The notes under the pieces: model-generated
Database searches by the model: none
Told to the model about the DNA's origin: nothing
What the model saw: only the letters and a program-made list of their open reading frames with translations
Origin: an uncultured Verrucomicrobiales bacterium
GTDB taxonomy: Bacteria > Verrucomicrobiota > Verrucomicrobiia > Verrucomicrobiales > Akkermansiaceae
Direction of reading: 5' to 3'
Assembly: GCA_937934595.1 (NCBI GenBank)
Contig: CALGZA010000006.1
Span: forward strand, 1 to 64,000
DNA length: 64,000 bases
Shown here: positions 1-11,596 of the stretch, piece by piece
How positions within the stretch are numbered: the first letter of the stretch is position 1
How the letters are laid out: the number at the start of each line of letters is the position of its first letter
Translations under genes and position numbers: made by a program

Positions 1-209
1 AGCTTTTATACTTTGGGGAAATTTGCGTGAATAATTGATTGCATTTGGGTTTCTAGGCATTCGTTCATCATGCTTATGTAAATACATTGTACAAGCCTTA
101 ATTGTTGAAAGCTTAATTTTTCCCGAATGTAGTCCCCCTGATAACAAATCACTAAAAATAAACTCGACAAGAAACTGGGCGTTTCTACCCTCATATCAAT
201 GTAATATAT

Positions 210-3200
210 ATGATCAAAAAAAATTCTCACCCACCGCAAAAACAACTATTCCCACTTAACAAAATACTGATCATTTTAAGTATCTTTTGTGCAAATTGCA
301 GTGAAAAAAAAATAACACAACCTCACCCTACTTCATCAAACAATAAAGCCAAAACCACACAATTCTTCCTAACCAGCCAGGCAGAAAAACAGAGCCTCGT
401 AAAGCGTCAGTCAGCATTCAAAACCAATAAAAACAACTGGGAAAGTGAATTCTGGCATGAACAGACACATCAAGCCCTTAAGGAATTAGGCATAGCTCTT
501 CAGCTAAATCAAACTCCAGAAAAATGGATACATAAATCTCATCATTTAAAATCCACATCGAACACTTTCCGTCCTTCAAACCCCAAAATTATACACCAAT
601 ACCAAGGAGTAAACATTTCTCGCTCTAATCACCCCACCACATCCCTCTGCGGTAAACACCTCATAGACGCACTGTCAAATACTCTCAGAAACACCTCCCA
701 AGCTTGGTCACACTTCAAACAATACGGCATCAAAAAACTCAAAAAACAAAATAACATACAAACCCAAGTCTTCGCTAAATTTGGAGGAAACCGAAATAAA
801 CATAAATTCATCACTGAAATGCACTGGATCGTAAACTGGGAAATCCATAATAACGTGCCACGTATCACACAAATCAAATTACAAAAGTGGCAAGAAACCA
901 CTGCCCCAATTTCAAAAAAATGGTTCGTCGACCGCTCTACAGATACCATCGGCCACTCACCCTCATATCAAAAACAACTTACAAAAGGAGCCAACCACTG
1001 GGTCAAACTTATAACAGGTGTTTCTGGTCGCGGTTACCAAGGCATCGCTATCGGTGACCTCAACGGCGATGGATTCGATGACGTCTTCTGCCCACAACCA
1101 GAAGGACTAGCAAACTGCCTATTCTTAAGCCAAAAAGACGGCTCTCTATCGGACGAAGCATACAAACTAAAACTAGCATGGACCGACGAAACAGTCTCAG
1201 CACTTATCGTCGACTTTGACAATGACGGCCACCAAGACCTCGTCATTGGAACTGCCAATAATGTCGTTTTTCTCAAAAACCAAGGAGCCGCATCCAGCTT
1301 TCAAATAAAACAACAATTCAAACAGGAAGACTGTTCCTCATTAGCAGCAGCTGACTTTGATGGTGATGGACTCCTAGACCTCTTCGTCGGAAACTATCTA
1401 GGCGCCGAAAAATCACTATCGATCGTAAAACCAGATCAAGTCTATGACGCCGTCGATGGGAGCCCGAATCACCTATACAAAAACCTCGGTAACTTCTCAT
1501 TTATCGATGTTACTAAAGAAACTGGTATAGCAAAAGAATCTAGCAGATTAGCATTAGCTGCATCATGGGAAGACTTTGACGATGATGGTGACCCAGACCT
1601 ATACGTCGCTAATGACTTTGGTAAAAACTGCCTCTACGTGAACCATAACGGAAAATTCATAGAGCTCTCAAAATCACTCGGGGTAGATGACCCATCCACA
1701 GGAATGTCAGTCTCATGGGGAGATCCTAACAACGATGGAAAAATGGACCTCATCGTCGGAAATATGTTTTCCGCCGCAGGAAACAGAATAACCAACCAAC
1801 CCAAATTTACCAACAACCTACAAGCAGAGCTTAACAGCGAAAAAATCCGCTACCTAGCAAGAGGTAACTCACTACTAATAAACAAACCAAACCGATTTAA
1901 AGAAACAAGCGCATCCAGCGGTGTCATCAATTCTCAATGGACATGGAGCATGCTTTTTGCAGACATCAACAATAACGGACGTGAAGACATACTCGCTCTC
2001 AACGGCTACATCACAGGAAATAAAGATGACGACCTCTGAAGTTTCTACTGGAGGCAGGTCATGCCTGAAACAGGAAAAGTCAATCCAGCCAAAAACACTC
2101 TAGAAACACTCATCCGAGATGGCCTCTCTCTCAGCGGAAATGAAAAAAATGTTGTATTCCTTAACGTAAATAATGAATCCGGAAAGTTCGCAGACATCTC
2201 CCCTCTTACAGGATTCGATGACCCAGGAGATGGACGTGGACTAGCCATCACCGACTGGGACGGAGATGGTGACCTAGATGCTTGGATCAGCAACAGAACA
2301 GGCCCAACCATTCGTGTCTTAGAAAACAAACTCGGTGGCCGCTCCATAGCTTTTGAACTCACAGGTACACAACCACGGTGCAATAGAGATGCCATCGGAG
2401 CTAAAGTAGAGGTCAACGTTTCAGGAAACAAACTAATCCGTAGCCTCAGAGCAGGTGACGGCTACAAAAGCCAAAGCTCTAAACGACTTCACTTCGGACT
2501 AGGAACAACAGGACAAGTGAAATCCATTCTCGTAAAGTGGCCAGATGGATCCAATGAAACCTTTAAAAATGCCCACTCCTCAGGAATCTACAAACTCATA
2601 CAAGGCAGTGGCATCGCTATCAAAATAAATAGAAATAGAAAATGGAATAACAAAAAAACTGAACCAAAACCTCATCAGCACAATACATTGATTAAACTCC
2701 AACACCCACCAAATTTCCCAGAACTCAGACTAAATCACATCACAAAAAAAATAACAAAATCAACAAAAACAAAAACCCTCGTCCTTCTATGGCAACCAGA
2801 ATGTCCACTCTGCGAGAGACAACTACATGAAATAACAACTCACAAAAACAAAATCAATGATGCCAATATAAGAGTCCTAGCTCTCACCTCAGTAACAACC
2901 ACGTCCAAACTAGATACTATCAAAGCATTACTTAAAAAAACCAACTTCCCCTTCGAAGTAGCTACCATCCCTGAAACAAGCATCCGTGAAATAGAAACCC
3001 TCCACAGACATTTATTTTATCAGCCATACCACCTCACAGTACCAAACAGCTTCATCCTTAATAATACAAACCGCCTAACAGGGCTAGCACGAGGATTTAT
3101 ATCCATCCCCAAGCTACTAAAATCAATCTCTAACCAATCAAGTAATAATAGACCTCAACGCATCACTACACCCATCGGTCTTCGCCCCGCAGTTTTAATA

Positions 3201-3854
3201 AAAGAATACCTCCAGCAAGGACTACCCATCGCCGCAGAGCAAACCTTCAGAGCTGACACAAAACACCACACCATAGCTCCTCAAGCACCTGAAATCCTCA
3301 GAGCTATCGGAGAATCTCATCTAACACTTAGAAACTTCACTTCAGCAGAACGCCTACTAACAGAAGCTGCCAACTTATCACCAAAGAACCCCAGAGTCCT
3401 CAACAGCCTCGGAGCCGCACTAATGGGAAACAAAAATCCAAAAACAGCTATCTTAAAATGGCGTCAAGCTGCCAGACTATCGCCCAGCTACCCAGCACCA
3501 AGATTTAACTTAGGAAAAAACCTCCTCCGCATTGGAAACACCTCAGAAGCAATGTCATTCCTTACTGAGTTCCATAACCTAAATCCCAACACCCCAGAAG
3601 GCCACAAATACCTTGCTATCGGTTATATCAGACAAGCTGAATATAAAAAATCCATAACCCACCTCCAAGCACTCATCACATTACTTCCAGACAATGGGGA
3701 ACATTATTTAAACCTAGCTAAAGCATACCTAAAAATCACTAATAAAAATAAAGCCATCCAGATCATAAAACAAGGCATCTCCAGAAAAAAAATGCCCCAC
3801 CATCAACACTTCAAACTGAAACAGCTTCTTCAAAGACTTAAAACCAGAGAATAA
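210..3854 (+). CDS. FG-GAP/VCBS repeat + ASPIC/UnbV + thioredoxin-like + TPR protein; candidate selenoprotein with in-frame UGA at 2037-2039
   Basis: ORFs 210-2039 and 2061-3854 are in the same frame, separated by one TGA plus 7 sense codons. The join reads ...NGYITGNKDDDL-U-SFYWRQVMPETG.... FG-GAP motifs (DFDGDGLLDLFVGN) precede it; ASPIC/UnbV-like RAGDGYKSQSSKRLHFGLG, a CPLC thioredoxin-like motif and TPRs follow it. Confidence 0.8.
2041..2071 (+). promoter_or_regulatory. SECIS-like hairpin downstream of UGA 2037-2039
   Basis: GTTTC(2041-2045)/GAAAC(2067-2071) lower stem, 6-nt 5' bulge TACTGG, AGGCA(2052-2056)/TGCCT(2062-2066) upper stem, loop GGUCA. The loop starts 17 nt after the UGA and resembles the AGGUCU loop of E. 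coli fdhF. Confidence 0.75.
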
Positions 3855-3901
3855 TAACCCCAAACAGGAAAAAATATCATCAATTAAACCATAATCAAAA
3901 C

Positions 3902-5317
3902 CTACAACTGATCAGCTATCGGCTTCAACCAAGACTTCTCTAATCGTGAATATTCTATCTCATACAGACGCTTAGAATTCGCTATATCCTTCTTAAAAAG
4001 CCGACTTATCAGATCCTCTGCTAACCTCTTTCCGGTAAATGAAATGTTAAGCTCTTCGTTGATTCTCATACTAAGTGCATCAAAATTAGCAGAACCCACA
4101 CACACCCAGTCATCCACTACTAGTGCTTTCACATGGCTAAATTTAGGATACGCATAAACTTTAGCTCCAGCCTTAATCATACTATCTGCAAAATGCCTAT
4201 TCGTCTTAGCCAGTATCTTAGAATCATTCTCCGCCGGAAATACCATCCTTACATCCACACCTCTCTCAGCAGCCTTCCTCAACTCACGCTCCAGCGAATT
4301 CGAGGTGAAATATGAGTTCTGTATATACACTCGATTCCTCGCCATCCGAATAGCTCCCACAATAGCCCTCTCTACTTCCAACTTCCCAGGCGATGTCTTC
4401 AAAACGCGTATACCAAGCTCATTCGCTTCTATCCCCTTGCGGTATGACAATGAACGCTTGATCGGATAAGTCCAGTCACCAGTCCTCCCCTGAAGTCGCC
4501 ACGCCTTATTAAAGTCATTCTGTAACACCTTAACCACAGGTCCTCTAACACGTACCATCATATCATGCCAATCCACCCTATATTCTCGCCCTATATTCAT
4601 TCCTCCCAGGTAAGCCTCCTTCTCATCAAACAAAAATAACTTCGTATGATCTGTTACTAAACCAGGGTTCTTGGATAACCGGACACTCACAGAACTACCC
4701 TGTTTCAAATACTTATGAATAGATACAGGTGGCCTAAATCCATCAGGCATAGAACTTTCAGGCTTCACCCACCAACTCGAAAGTGACCCTAACTCATCCA
4801 TAATCACCCTACACCTTACATCCTTACTCCTCTGCTTCAAATGATTCGCATACGCCACAGCTAAATCATCATTATCAAAAATAAAAACCCTAGTATCAAT
4901 CTTATCCCTAGCCTCATCAACTGACCTCTTCAAAGCACTAAAAAAAGCCTCCCCATCTATAAGATAATCAACATACCCTCCCACCCTCTCAGGTAAACCT
5001 ATCTTATCCAAATGCTCTTCCAGACTATAGCGCTCCCTATAATCTTGATCTACTTCTGCAAAAGACATCACATCACCAGCCACTATCTCTGAACGCTTCT
5101 TATACATCCATAGCCTCTTCTTGTTACTAGATACAGGATTCCTTATTAAGGTCTTCAAGTTACCTAAAACCACCACCTTAGTAATAGCCTCAGCTGGCAT
5201 CCTTACTGATTTTGCAGTCTCTCGCTCATTCCAAATCGGGGTCTCCGGGACACTACATGATGCCCCTACCACGACTAAAAACAGCACCAAAAACCTTGCA
5301 AACATTTCCATCTTCAA
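3902..5317 (-). CDS. Phospholipase D-like / cardiolipin synthase-like lipoprotein
   Basis: Two HKD-type motifs (DHTKLFLFDEKEAYLGGMNIG; HVKALVVDDWVCVGSANFD) and a lipobox-like GASC. Confidence 0.8.
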   Translation of the reverse strand: MKMEMFARFLVLFLVVVGASCSVPETPIWNERETAKSVRMPAEAITKVVVLGNLKTLIRNPVSSNKKRLWMYKKRSEIVAGDVMSFAEVDQDYRERYSLEEHLDKIGLPERVGGYVDYLIDGEAFFSALKRSVDEARDKIDTRVFIFDNDDLAVAYANHLKQRSKDVRCRVIMDELGSLSSWWVKPESSMPDGFRPPVSIHKYLKQGSSVSVRLSKNPGLVTDHTKLFLFDEKEAYLGGMNIGREYRVDWHDMMVRVRGPVVKVLQNDFNKAWRLQGRTGDWTYPIKRSLSYRKGIEANELGIRVLKTSPGKLEVERAIVGAIRMARNRVYIQNSYFTSNSLERELRKAAERGVDVRMVFPAENDSKILAKTNRHFADSMIKAGAKVYAYPKFSHVKALVVDDWVCVGSANFDALSMRINEELNISFTGKRLAEDLISRLFKKDIANSKRLYEIEYSRLEKSWLKPIADQL

Positions 5318-5437
5318 ACCAAAGCCAATTTCTCAACACCATTCAACACTATTTCAACAAATATTCCCATAAACATCGAAAATTTCATCATTCCACACTT
5401 CCCAGATTGCTACTCAGCGTTTAAAACTCCAACACAA

Positions 5438-7942
5438 ATGGCAGCACCTAAATCACAGAAATCAAAAAAACTCACCCCAATGATCGCTCAATACCAGACG
5501 ATCCGGAGATCATTGCCTGATGACGTTGTGCTATTCTTCAGACTAGGTGATTTCTATGAAATGTTCTTCGAGGACGCTAAACGAGCAGCTGGCGTTTTAA
5601 ACCTCGCCCTCACTAAACGTCACGATGTCCCAATGTGCGGCTTCCCTTTCCACTCAGCACAAGGATACATCGCCAAGCTAGTAAAAGCTAACACGCGAGT
5701 AGCCATCGCCGAGCAAACTAGCACACCTGTCGCAGGTCAGCTCGTTGAAAGAGAAGTCACTAAAATCATCTCCGCCGGAACCGTCAGCGATGTCAACCTC
5801 CTAGATGACTCAAAAAACAACTACCTCGCATCTGTCTTTCACGGAGGATCAAAGAAAAAACCATCCTACGCGCTAGCCTGCGCTGACCACACCACAGGAG
5901 AATTCACCCTCGCCGAATTCCCTAATAAAGATCTAATGAGAGACGAACTTAGCCGTCTAGCTCCATCAGAAATCATCATCCCAGATGACCAACTCCAAGA
6001 ACTCGGTGACATCGCATCCTGTCAACCATATGATGCATACGCCTACCTCCACGAGACCGCTCTACACACACTTAAAGAACACTTTAAAGTAAAATCTCTA
6101 GACGGCTTTGGCTGCGCTGAATTGCACACAGCCACATCCGCAGCTGGTGCCATCCTCCACTACCTTACTCACCAACTTCGTAGATCATGTGATCACCTCA
6201 GAAAACTATCAGTCAGAGAATCAGCTAACTACGTACTAATTGACGCATCCTCACAGGCTAATCTAGACCTAGTCGAATCCCGCACCGGTAAACAACACAC
6301 ACTACTCGGTGCACTTGATAGAACATCCACACCAATGGGCGCCAGAAAACTTCGTGATTGGATACTACACCCACTCCGTGACCTCCCCCCTCTACTAGCA
6401 CGCCAAGACCTCGTTGCCGCATTTCTAGCACAGCCCTATCTCCTCTCTCAGTGCAGAACCACACTCAAAAATATCCGTGACATCGAACGAACTACCGGAA
6501 GACTCTCACAGCGTGGTGGAACACCCAGAGACCTCCAGTCCATGGGCAACTCTCTAGCTCACATCCCCACACTCAAAGAAGATCTAACAGCCGTCGCCGC
6601 ATCCACACCTCTAGCTTCTCAATTACTCCAACAAATCGAAGAATTCCCAGATCTTGTAAACCTCCTAGAATCAGCTCTAGTAGATGAACCACCCGCTAAC
6701 ATGAAAGACGGTGGAGCCATCAGAGACGGATACCACCCAGAACTTGACGAACTACGTGCAGCTACCACTGACGGAAAAAAATGGATCGCAGAGCTCCAAG
6801 AAACAGAGCGCAAACGATCAGGCATCGATAACCTCAAAATCAAGTTCAACAACGTCTTCGGATACTTCATAGAAATTACTAAATCTAAAGCAGACAAAGT
6901 CCCAGAAGACTACACGCGTAAGCAAACCATGGCTAACGCAGAACGCTTCATCACCCCAGAACTCAAAGAAGTAGAAAATAAAGTACTCGGCGCAGAAGAA
7001 CGCTCAAAACAACTCGAACTAGAAGAATTCAACAAACTACGTAACCAAATCTGTGAACACATAGACGACCTACAATCAACTGCTGACGCTCTCGCAACCT
7101 TAGATGTCCTTCTCGGATTAGCTGAAACTGCTCAGCTACACAACCACTCACGCCCAATACTCGATGAATCCACTCATCTCCAAATTATAGAAGGAAGGCA
7201 CCCCGTCCTAGAACAAACACTAGAAGACGAAAAATTCGTCCCAAATGACACCCTGCTTGCCCCAGAAGACTCAAATCTCATCATCCTAACAGGCCCCAAC
7301 ATGGCAGGTAAATCCACTTACATACGCCAAGTCGCACTCATCACACTCATGGCTCAAATCGGAGCATACGTACCAGCAGAGTCAGCACACATAGGACTGG
7401 CCGACAGAATATTCTGCCGCGTCGGCGCCAGTGATGACCTCGCCAAAGGACAATCCACCTTCATGGTAGAAATGAACGAAACATCACTAATCATTAACAA
7501 CGCTACAGAGCGCTCACTCGTCATCCTAGACGAAATCGGCAGAGGAACTGCCACCTTTGATGGACTCTCCATCGCATGGTCCGTCGCAGAACACCTCCAT
7601 GACCAAATTAAGGCCAGAACCCTCTTCGCCACCCACTACCATGAACTAACCGATCTAGCCAACACCAGAGAAGCCGTTGCTAACTACAACGTCGCAGTCA
7701 GAGAATGGAACGATGACATCATCTTCCTAAGAAAAATCCTCCCAGGAACCGCAGATAAATCATACGGCATCCAAGTCGCAAAACTCGCAGGCCTCCCACC
7801 TAGTATCGTCAATAGAGCTAAAGACATCCTCTCACACTTAGAAATGAACTCATCCAAGCCAGACGCCAAGAAAAACCCAAAACCAAAAAACACCAGACAA
7901 ACAATGCCAGAATCTGACTCACCACAGATGGACTTATTCTAA
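5438..7942 (+). CDS. mutS: DNA mismatch repair protein MutS
   Basis: FFRLGDFYEMFFEDA, Walker A GPNMAGKSTYIRQ, DEIGRGTATFDG, ATHYHELTDL. Confidence 0.97.
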   Translation: MAAPKSQKSKKLTPMIAQYQTIRRSLPDDVVLFFRLGDFYEMFFEDAKRAAGVLNLALTKRHDVPMCGFPFHSAQGYIAKLVKANTRVAIAEQTSTPVAGQLVEREVTKIISAGTVSDVNLLDDSKNNYLASVFHGGSKKKPSYALACADHTTGEFTLAEFPNKDLMRDELSRLAPSEIIIPDDQLQELGDIASCQPYDAYAYLHETALHTLKEHFKVKSLDGFGCAELHTATSAAGAILHYLTHQLRRSCDHLRKLSVRESANYVLIDASSQANLDLVESRTGKQHTLLGALDRTSTPMGARKLRDWILHPLRDLPPLLARQDLVAAFLAQPYLLSQCRTTLKNIRDIERTTGRLSQRGGTPRDLQSMGNSLAHIPTLKEDLTAVAASTPLASQLLQQIEEFPDLVNLLESALVDEPPANMKDGGAIRDGYHPELDELRAATTDGKKWIAELQETERKRSGIDNLKIKFNNVFGYFIEITKSKADKVPEDYTRKQTMANAERFITPELKEVENKVLGAEERSKQLELEEFNKLRNQICEHIDDLQSTADALATLDVLLGLAETAQLHNHSRPILDESTHLQIIEGRHPVLEQTLEDEKFVPNDTLLAPEDSNLIILTGPNMAGKSTYIRQVALITLMAQIGAYVPAESAHIGLADRIFCRVGASDDLAKGQSTFMVEMNETSLIINNATERSLVILDEIGRGTATFDGLSIAWSVAEHLHDQIKARTLFATHYHELTDLANTREAVANYNVAVREWNDDIIFLRKILPGTADKSYGIQVAKLAGLPPSIVNRAKDILSHLEMNSSKPDAKKNPKPKNTRQTMPESDSPQMDLF

Positions 7943-8050
7943 AACCCATCCCCCCCCTCCCAGCGAACTAACCACAGCACAACCATACCGCCACAACCCC
8001 CTCCAAATATATAAAATTATGAATTTGACTAAGCACAACAAATTCATAGT

Positions 8051-11000
8051 ATGCGCGTTATGCATTTCAGAACGTTCCAAAATCTCGTTGCGTGTCTGTG
8101 TTTATTGATTGCTAACACTAAATACATCCACGCACAGATTATACCAGACTTCACCAATGGTGACCAAATACCAGAAGCAGAAACAGCACAATGGGCTGAC
8201 TGGAACCTAGGTGCAACAGGAGCAAGAGGCTGGGTATACAGCCCCATCCCAGGTGAATCAGTCAGAACAGACGCCAGACAAATTTACGTAACCAGCATCG
8301 CACCAGGATCACCAGCTAGTAATAAACTACAAGTCGGAGACGTCATACTTGGAACTGACAGATCCCTATTCACTAGCGATCCACGAGTCGCACTAGCAAA
8401 AGCAATAACCACAGCTGAAAGCAACCAAGGAAACGGAAACCTCCTCCTCAGAATCTGGAGAGCAGGAACCACTTCTGACATTAACCTCCAACTACTCGTA
8501 ACAGGAAATTACTCAGACACAGCCCCATTTAACTGCAATAAATCAGAATTTATAGTCAATAGAGCCATATCTAACTTAACCTCCAGAATGCAAAGCGCAG
8601 ACTACGCTCCTAAAGCTGTGCCACGCACGCTAAACGCTCTTGCGCTTCTATCCACAGGAAACCCCATTCATCACAACCTTGTCAGAGAACAAGTCATCTG
8701 GGGAATCCAAAAAGCCAATAATGAGCGCAGAACCTGGATCTTTGCCTATGTGCTAATCTTAATGTCAGAATACACTCTAGCTACCGGTAACAATGAGTTT
8801 ATTCCAGAAATCAGAAATCTAGCACTCAAAATAGCCAACATCCAAAGCCCAGTCGGATCATGGGGACACCGCGGCATCAGAAGTAACGGACTACTCGGCG
8901 GATACGGTATGATAAACGCCACCGGAATCCCTCTCAATATAGCTCTAATCCTAGCCAGAAAAACCGGTGTCAATGACCCAGTCATCACAGATGCTATCAA
9001 TAAAAAAGCGAACCTCATCAGATTCCACTCAGGAAAAGGAGCCATCCCCTACGGTGATCACAGCTCATTAGAAGAATATCACGAGGATAACGGCAAAAAC
9101 AGCATTGCCTCTATCATGTTTGACCTCCTAGGAGAAACCCAACACGCTACATACTTTTCCAAATCAGCACTAGCATCCCATAACGGGGAAAGAGAAAGAG
9201 GGCACACCGGCAATTTCTTTAACATATTGTGGTCACTAATGAGTATCTCAAAAAACGGAGCAGATGCCTCCGGATTATGGATGAAAGAATACGGCTCTTG
9301 GTACTTCGACCTCGCTCGAACCTGGGATGGCAGCTTCATTCACCAACGTGGGTTTAACAAAAGCCTCGAAAGCTACCGCGGCTGGGATGCCACAGGCGCA
9401 TTTATTTTAAATTATAACACTAGACTAAAAAAAATATTCATCACCGGCAAACAACCAAGCCAAGTCATAAACATCAGCAGACAATCCGCAGAACAAATCA
9501 TTGATGACGGCAGAGGCCTAACAAATACTAACCAAGACATAAACCACTACAAGGACATGTCAGATGACAGACTATACCAAAAACTATCCAGCTGGTCACC
9601 AACTGTCAGATTAAGAGCCTCCAAAGAATTAGTATCAAGAAAACCCCTTCCTGAACAGCGTCTCATCCATTCACTATCATCCACATCTTTAAATACTAAA
9701 TTAGGTGCCTGCCAAGCTCTCACACTATACAAAGATAAAGCAATAATCGCACTCCCCACACTAAGACAACTCCTATCCGCTAATGATCTCTGGCTAAGAG
9801 TAAAAGCAGCCACAGCCATAGCAGCAATAGGACCCGCCGCTCAAATCGCAGCAGAAGACATCCTATTAAACTTTACCAAAAACACCACAAGTGAAGACCC
9901 TCGTAAAATGGAACAAAGATTCTATATCTTTATCCTTTTCGATACAAATAACGGGCTCCTCAAAGACGCATTACACACAATAAACAGCCAGACTCTTGTG
10001 AAAGTAATCAACCAGTCCCTAAAAAATGATGATGGCTTCGCAAGACAATTTATTGGTAATTTATACTCTCAACTAGGATCAGATCTAGTAAAAATCATCA
10101 TGAGAAATATTTACGATGCCAGTAAAACCTCCGCCCCCAGCGGCATCATGTTCGCAGATAATGTCAGAATAAATGGACTACAAATACTTCAGCAGTTCAG
10201 AGTAAAACAAGGCCTAGAAGCGGCTATGGAATATCTAAAAAATCAAAATCAATGGAAAAGCGAACTAAGAACCGAGCAAATCCTAGAAATCATCGAGTCA
10301 TACGGCATACACGCAAAAAGCAAAATTCCTGAGCTAAACAATATCGCAAACTATTTTGATACAGAACCAGATTTCCCAGAAACTCTCAGAAAAATCAAAG
10401 CCGCAAGCGTCAGAGCTTCCATTGATAGAATTCAAAATAATAACCAACAAATGATACTCCTAGATCTTGAAGGATTCCCAACGGTAAACTTACTCGATGA
10501 AATAATAACAGAATCGACAACATCAGACTCTCTAAACTTCTTATCTAACACTATACGCAACAGCAATCATCCAAATACAGGCATCCCATGGAAACTAGGA
10601 GACACCTACCGCGTCATGTTCGTTACAAGCGAACTCAAAGACGCCCTCTCACCAAACATTGAAAACTATAATAACTTCGTATCCCAACTAGCAGCATCAA
10701 GCGCAATCCCCCTCATCAAAGACGCCTCATGGAAAGCCCTCGGCTCCACAAGCAACATAAACGCCAGAGACAATACCAAAACAAACCCCCAGATTAACGG
10801 CAAAGGATGCCTCATAGTCCTTTCCGATGGAAGCACCATACTCGCCCAAAATAACCAAGACCTATGGGACAGCAACCTACTAAACCCTATCAACAAAGAC
10901 GAAAACGGAAACTCTTTACCCGCTAATGCAAACATGAATGTCTTTACGGGCTCCAGTAAAGACGGAACAAAATCTCCCTTCGGGCAAGTGCTCGGCAACA

Positions 11001-11536
11001 ACACACTCTCAGAACCAGGCCACACATTCATACAAACCGGCTCAGCCAGCGCTAAAGATAAACGCTGGATCTATCAATTCAGATTCGATGACTTCTCCAA
11101 ACAACGATTTTTCGCTCTATCTGCACCCATTATAATTTCAAACCAAAACAGCCCAACACCATTAGATCGCGATAAAGGCGGAATCCCAGACACACTCGAA
11201 AAAGCCCTAGGTGGAGACCACCTCAACAGCTCGGACGACGTTTTACTCCAACCCAAGCTAACCGTAAAAACAAATAATAACTCAAAGGTCACATTCACTT
11301 TTAGCCAGCTAAATGAATCCAAACGCCAAGTATTCACTGACCTTAATGTAGAATATAGCAATGACTTCATAACATGGAAAACCGCTACCCACCAAGGAAC
11401 AGCTAACCATCAAATAACCTTTACCACATCCACTGATTTCTATGGCCCCGGCATAGACCAAGTTGCTGTAGACTTCCCAGAATCTCTATCATCAGCATCA
11501 GGAAAATTCTTCGTCCGTCTAAAATTAAACGAATAA
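8051..11536 (+). CDS. Large secreted PDZ/HEAT-repeat protein (DUF6288-like)
   Basis: Signal peptide, PDZ-like segment (VTSIAPGSPASNKLQVGDVILGTD), HEAT-like repeats, C-terminal D-rich segment TPLDRDKGGIPDTLEKALGG. Confidence 0.55.
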   Translation: MRVMHFRTFQNLVACLCLLIANTKYIHAQIIPDFTNGDQIPEAETAQWADWNLGATGARGWVYSPIPGESVRTDARQIYVTSIAPGSPASNKLQVGDVILGTDRSLFTSDPRVALAKAITTAESNQGNGNLLLRIWRAGTTSDINLQLLVTGNYSDTAPFNCNKSEFIVNRAISNLTSRMQSADYAPKAVPRTLNALALLSTGNPIHHNLVREQVIWGIQKANNERRTWIFAYVLILMSEYTLATGNNEFIPEIRNLALKIANIQSPVGSWGHRGIRSNGLLGGYGMINATGIPLNIALILARKTGVNDPVITDAINKKANLIRFHSGKGAIPYGDHSSLEEYHEDNGKNSIASIMFDLLGETQHATYFSKSALASHNGERERGHTGNFFNILWSLMSISKNGADASGLWMKEYGSWYFDLARTWDGSFIHQRGFNKSLESYRGWDATGAFILNYNTRLKKIFITGKQPSQVINISRQSAEQIIDDGRGLTNTNQDINHYKDMSDDRLYQKLSSWSPTVRLRASKELVSRKPLPEQRLIHSLSSTSLNTKLGACQALTLYKDKAIIALPTLRQLLSANDLWLRVKAATAIAAIGPAAQIAAEDILLNFTKNTTSEDPRKMEQRFYIFILFDTNNGLLKDALHTINSQTLVKVINQSLKNDDGFARQFIGNLYSQLGSDLVKIIMRNIYDASKTSAPSGIMFADNVRINGLQILQQFRVKQGLEAAMEYLKNQNQWKSELRTEQILEIIESYGIHAKSKIPELNNIANYFDTEPDFPETLRKIKAASVRASIDRIQNNNQQMILLDLEGFPTVNLLDEIITESTTSDSLNFLSNTIRNSNHPNTGIPWKLGDTYRVMFVTSELKDALSPNIENYNNFVSQLAASSAIPLIKDASWKALGSTSNINARDNTKTNPQINGKGCLIVLSDGSTILAQNNQDLWDSNLLNPINKDENGNSLPANANMNVFTGSSKDGTKSPFGQVLGNNTLSEPGHTFIQTGSASAKDKRWIYQFRFDDFSKQRFFALSAPIIISNQNSPTPLDRDKGGIPDTLEKALGGDHLNSSDDVLLQPKLTVKTNNNSKVTFTFSQLNESKRQVFTDLNVEYSNDFITWKTATHQGTANHQITFTTSTDFYGPGIDQVAVDFPESLSSASGKFFVRLKLNE

Positions 11537-11596
11537 TAACCCTCAACTAAGCATTTGACTGACCCGTTTCACAGATTAGCAACACTTCCCACTCAG

